Part shown: in pieces, positions 62,535 to 64,000 of the stretch
Layout: every line of letters starts with the position of its first letter
Numbering within the stretch: the first letter of the stretch is position 1
Source of the DNA: Phytopythium helicoides
Taxonomy: Eukaryota; Oomycota; Peronosporomycetes; Pythiales; Pythiaceae
Reading direction: 5' to 3'
DNA: 64,000 nucleotides
Assembly: GCA_024867545.1 (NCBI GenBank)
Contig: JANFNE010000026.1
Coordinates: forward strand, 434,001 to 498,000
Notes under the pieces: model-generated
Seen by the model: the letters and a program-made list of their open reading frames with translations, nothing else
Database searches by the model: none
What the model was told of the DNA's origin: nothing
Made by a program: the position numbers and the translations under genes

Positions 62535-63270
62535 TTATGCCTTCCCTGCGGCGAAACCTAGCTGGGCAAACATGCCGTTCATGGGCTCACGGATCTCGTC
62601 GTGGAACGGGATGGCCTTCATGCGCGCGATCCAGGCCGACACCTTCTCATACTTGGAGAAATCGTAGCCCATGGTCTCGAGCTGGTCGATTTCGCAGTAC
62701 GCCGCGTAATCAGCGATCGTCGGGGCGTCCGTGTGAGCAATGTAGTCGTGGTCGAGGAACGCCTCAAGCAGCGAGAACTGCTGCTCGATGAGCTTGTCCT
62801 TGTTCTCAATGAAGATCAGATCCTTCGGGGTCGCCTTTCCGAACTTCTTGGCGAACTCGGGACGCACGATCTCGAGCGTGAACTTGCGCGTGCCGGTGTG
62901 GTGCCAGTGGAGGAACTCGTTGATCTTGGCACGCGTTTGCGCGTCCGTCGGGTAGAGGTCGGTCCACTGGTACTTGTCAGCGAGGTAGGGAAGGATGGCC
63001 ATGCCCTCGAAGAGCACGAAGTCACCATCCTTGAGGACCGGCACGAGGCCGTTCGGGTTCATTGCCTTGAACTCCTCCGACTGCATAATTGGCTGACCTG
63101 GCGCCGTCAGCACCATCTCGTACTCGGTGTCTTTGACCTTAAGGGCCCAGGCAACTGCGCCACGTACTCAATAACATTAGCACAGCAAGAGTTGACATGG
63201 GTCATCGCATCAGCGTACCGGCGCGGCAGGGCTGGCTGATGAGGTTTGCGTAGAGCTTTGGTGTCGACAT
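62535..63270 (-). CDS. Glutathione S-transferase, theta-like, subtype B copy 3
   Basis: Exons 63270-63219 and 63154-62535 give 223 residues starting MSTPKLYANLISQPCRAVAW. The intron position equals that of the other subtype B genes. The segments TDLYPT to FTLEIVRP and FIENKDKLIEQQFSLLE to MKAIPFHDEIRE match GST B1 almost residue for residue. Differences cluster in QPIMQSEEFKAMNPNGLVPVL and EFAKKFGKATPKD. It sits tail-to-tail with ABCB transporter 2, exactly as B1 does with transporter 1. Confidence 0.91.
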
Positions 63271-63806
63271 CGCAGACTTGGTGGCTGTTTCGGGGTCTTC
63301 AAGGACACAGGAAATCCGGGAATGAACCGAGCTGCAGAGCTCCCGACTCGCTGCGACAACCGAGCTCCATGGCATTCCTCGACGTATACACCTGCCCGCA
63401 CGCGGAGTGATCACTACGCCGCCATGAGCTAGATAACGGACATAAACCGAGCAGCAGCAATGTCCCAATCATGCTGTCTGGGTTTGCTTCAGGCATCTTT
63501 GCGTTTACTCCACGTGATTGACTACGCCAATGCCAGCAGCTGGTGCACAAGTACGTCGACACGCCTTGACGAATGAGACGAGGAGTGCACGGCGTAAGCT
63601 CACCGCCAAGTAAACACTGGGGAAGTAGCTGTTATTTATTAGCAGTGTACAATGCAGCGCAACACCATGCCAAGATCTACGAGCGTTAATGGAGCGTCTA
63701 GGGGGAGGAAAGCAGAGGCCAGACGAAACGACGAACGGGGGCAGTGTGTCCGGAGCTGTAGCAATAGATAGACGAGAGCAGGGCTACAGCCGGCTTCCAC
63801 ATCCAC
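63271..63806. other. Intergenic region, GST B3 promoter and phosphodiesterase 3' flank
   Basis: No gene seen. Open frames of 60-90 codons on the minus strand overlap in different frames without motifs. Confidence 0.45.
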
Positions 63807-64000
63807 CTACGGCACCTGGACCTTGTCGTTGAGGAAGACCTCGTTCTTGATGGCCACAATGGACGAGAGCTGTCTCCTGTCCGACTCCTTCCACAAACTG
63901 TAATTGTGCTTGGCAATGTTGTGAATCACAGAGAACTCGGGGGCGAATATAACTTGTGACACAGTCTCGTAGAACGGAAGTACGATGAACTCGAAGAACC
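63807..64000 (-). CDS. Cyclic-nucleotide phosphodiesterase, C-terminal end (partial)
   Basis: The gene enters from the right edge. The last 64 codons read FFEFIVLPFYETVSQVIFAPEF...AKHNYSLW and end IKNEVFLNDKVQVP before TAG at 63807. The FxxxVLPxYE/FxEF pattern with the following Asn-Tyr-x-x-Trp is the final helix of class I 3',5'-cyclic nucleotide phosphodiesterase catalytic domains (HD superfamily). That domain hydrolyses cAMP or cGMP. The metal-binding His/Asp residues would lie outside the window, so the activity cannot be checked. Confidence 0.7.
   Translation of the reverse strand, partial: FFEFIVLPFYETVSQVIFAPEFSVIHNIAKHNYSLWKESDRRQLSSIVAIKNEVFLNDKVQVP

Noticed and set aside
1..64000. 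tRNA, rRNA, CRISPR arrays, transposase or reverse transcriptase genes
   Set aside because: None was recognised on reading both strands; no direct-repeat array with spacers and no transposase or reverse-transcriptase motifs. Small RNA genes could be missed without a covariance search.

Overview
The window reads as nuclear DNA of an oomycete, probably Peronosporales or Pythiales. Evidence: short 50-110 bp GT-AG introns, compact genes on both strands, ABCB transporters and theta-like glutathione S-transferases (GSTs) in families, and a very large EF-hand/WW/IQ/ankyrin protein of a kind common in oomycetes. Nothing bacterial (operons, Shine-Dalgarno sites, CRISPR) is visible. The genus cannot be fixed from sequence alone. 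I could not run alignments, so all identity statements are by eye.

Layout. (1) 1-1.45 kb: 5' part of a membrane protein resembling the TUL1/FLY1 E3 ligase of the DSC complex. (2) 1.8-15.4 kb: a nested palindromic amplicon. Two overlapping large inverted repeats (centres near 4,894 and 10,995) plus a direct repeat hold three GST genes and five near-identical NTF2-like (DUF1348) genes. One NTF2-like copy has gained what looks like a mitochondrial presequence. GST and NTF2-like genes share an upstream region containing a GTCGCCA/TGGCGAC palindrome. (3) 16.9-31.4 kb: the EF-hand/WW/IQ/ankyrin protein, a fourth GST of the same type, a class II-like histone deacetylase, a NOA1/YqeH GTPase and two tandem TM7S3/TM198-like membrane proteins. 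(4) 31.9-37.8 kb: a full ABCB transporter convergent with two GSTs. (5) 38.9-53.3 kb: a double-PH protein, a CUE+Smr protein head-to-head with a SMYD-type SET/MYND protein, a coiled-coil protein, alanyl-tRNA synthetase, a small basic protein and the E2 subunit of pyruvate dehydrogenase. (6) 53.8-57.7 kb: two five-exon GSTs and a truncated copy of the E2 3' end joined through a fold-back palindrome. (7) 58.3-63.3 kb: a perfect 111-bp hairpin, a second ABCB transporter and a convergent GST, duplicating block 4. (8) 63.8-64 kb: the 3' end of a cyclic-nucleotide phosphodiesterase.

Theme. Nine GSTs (three structural subtypes) and two ABCB pumps suggest a conjugation-and-export island for electrophiles or xenobiotics. 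It appears to grow by repeated inverted duplication and gene conversion. Four kinds of mark support this: large inverted repeats, a fold-back junction, a perfect hairpin, and a sharply bounded conversion tract in the second nucleotide-binding domain of the two ABC genes. Housekeeping genes between these blocks look single-copy and ordinary.
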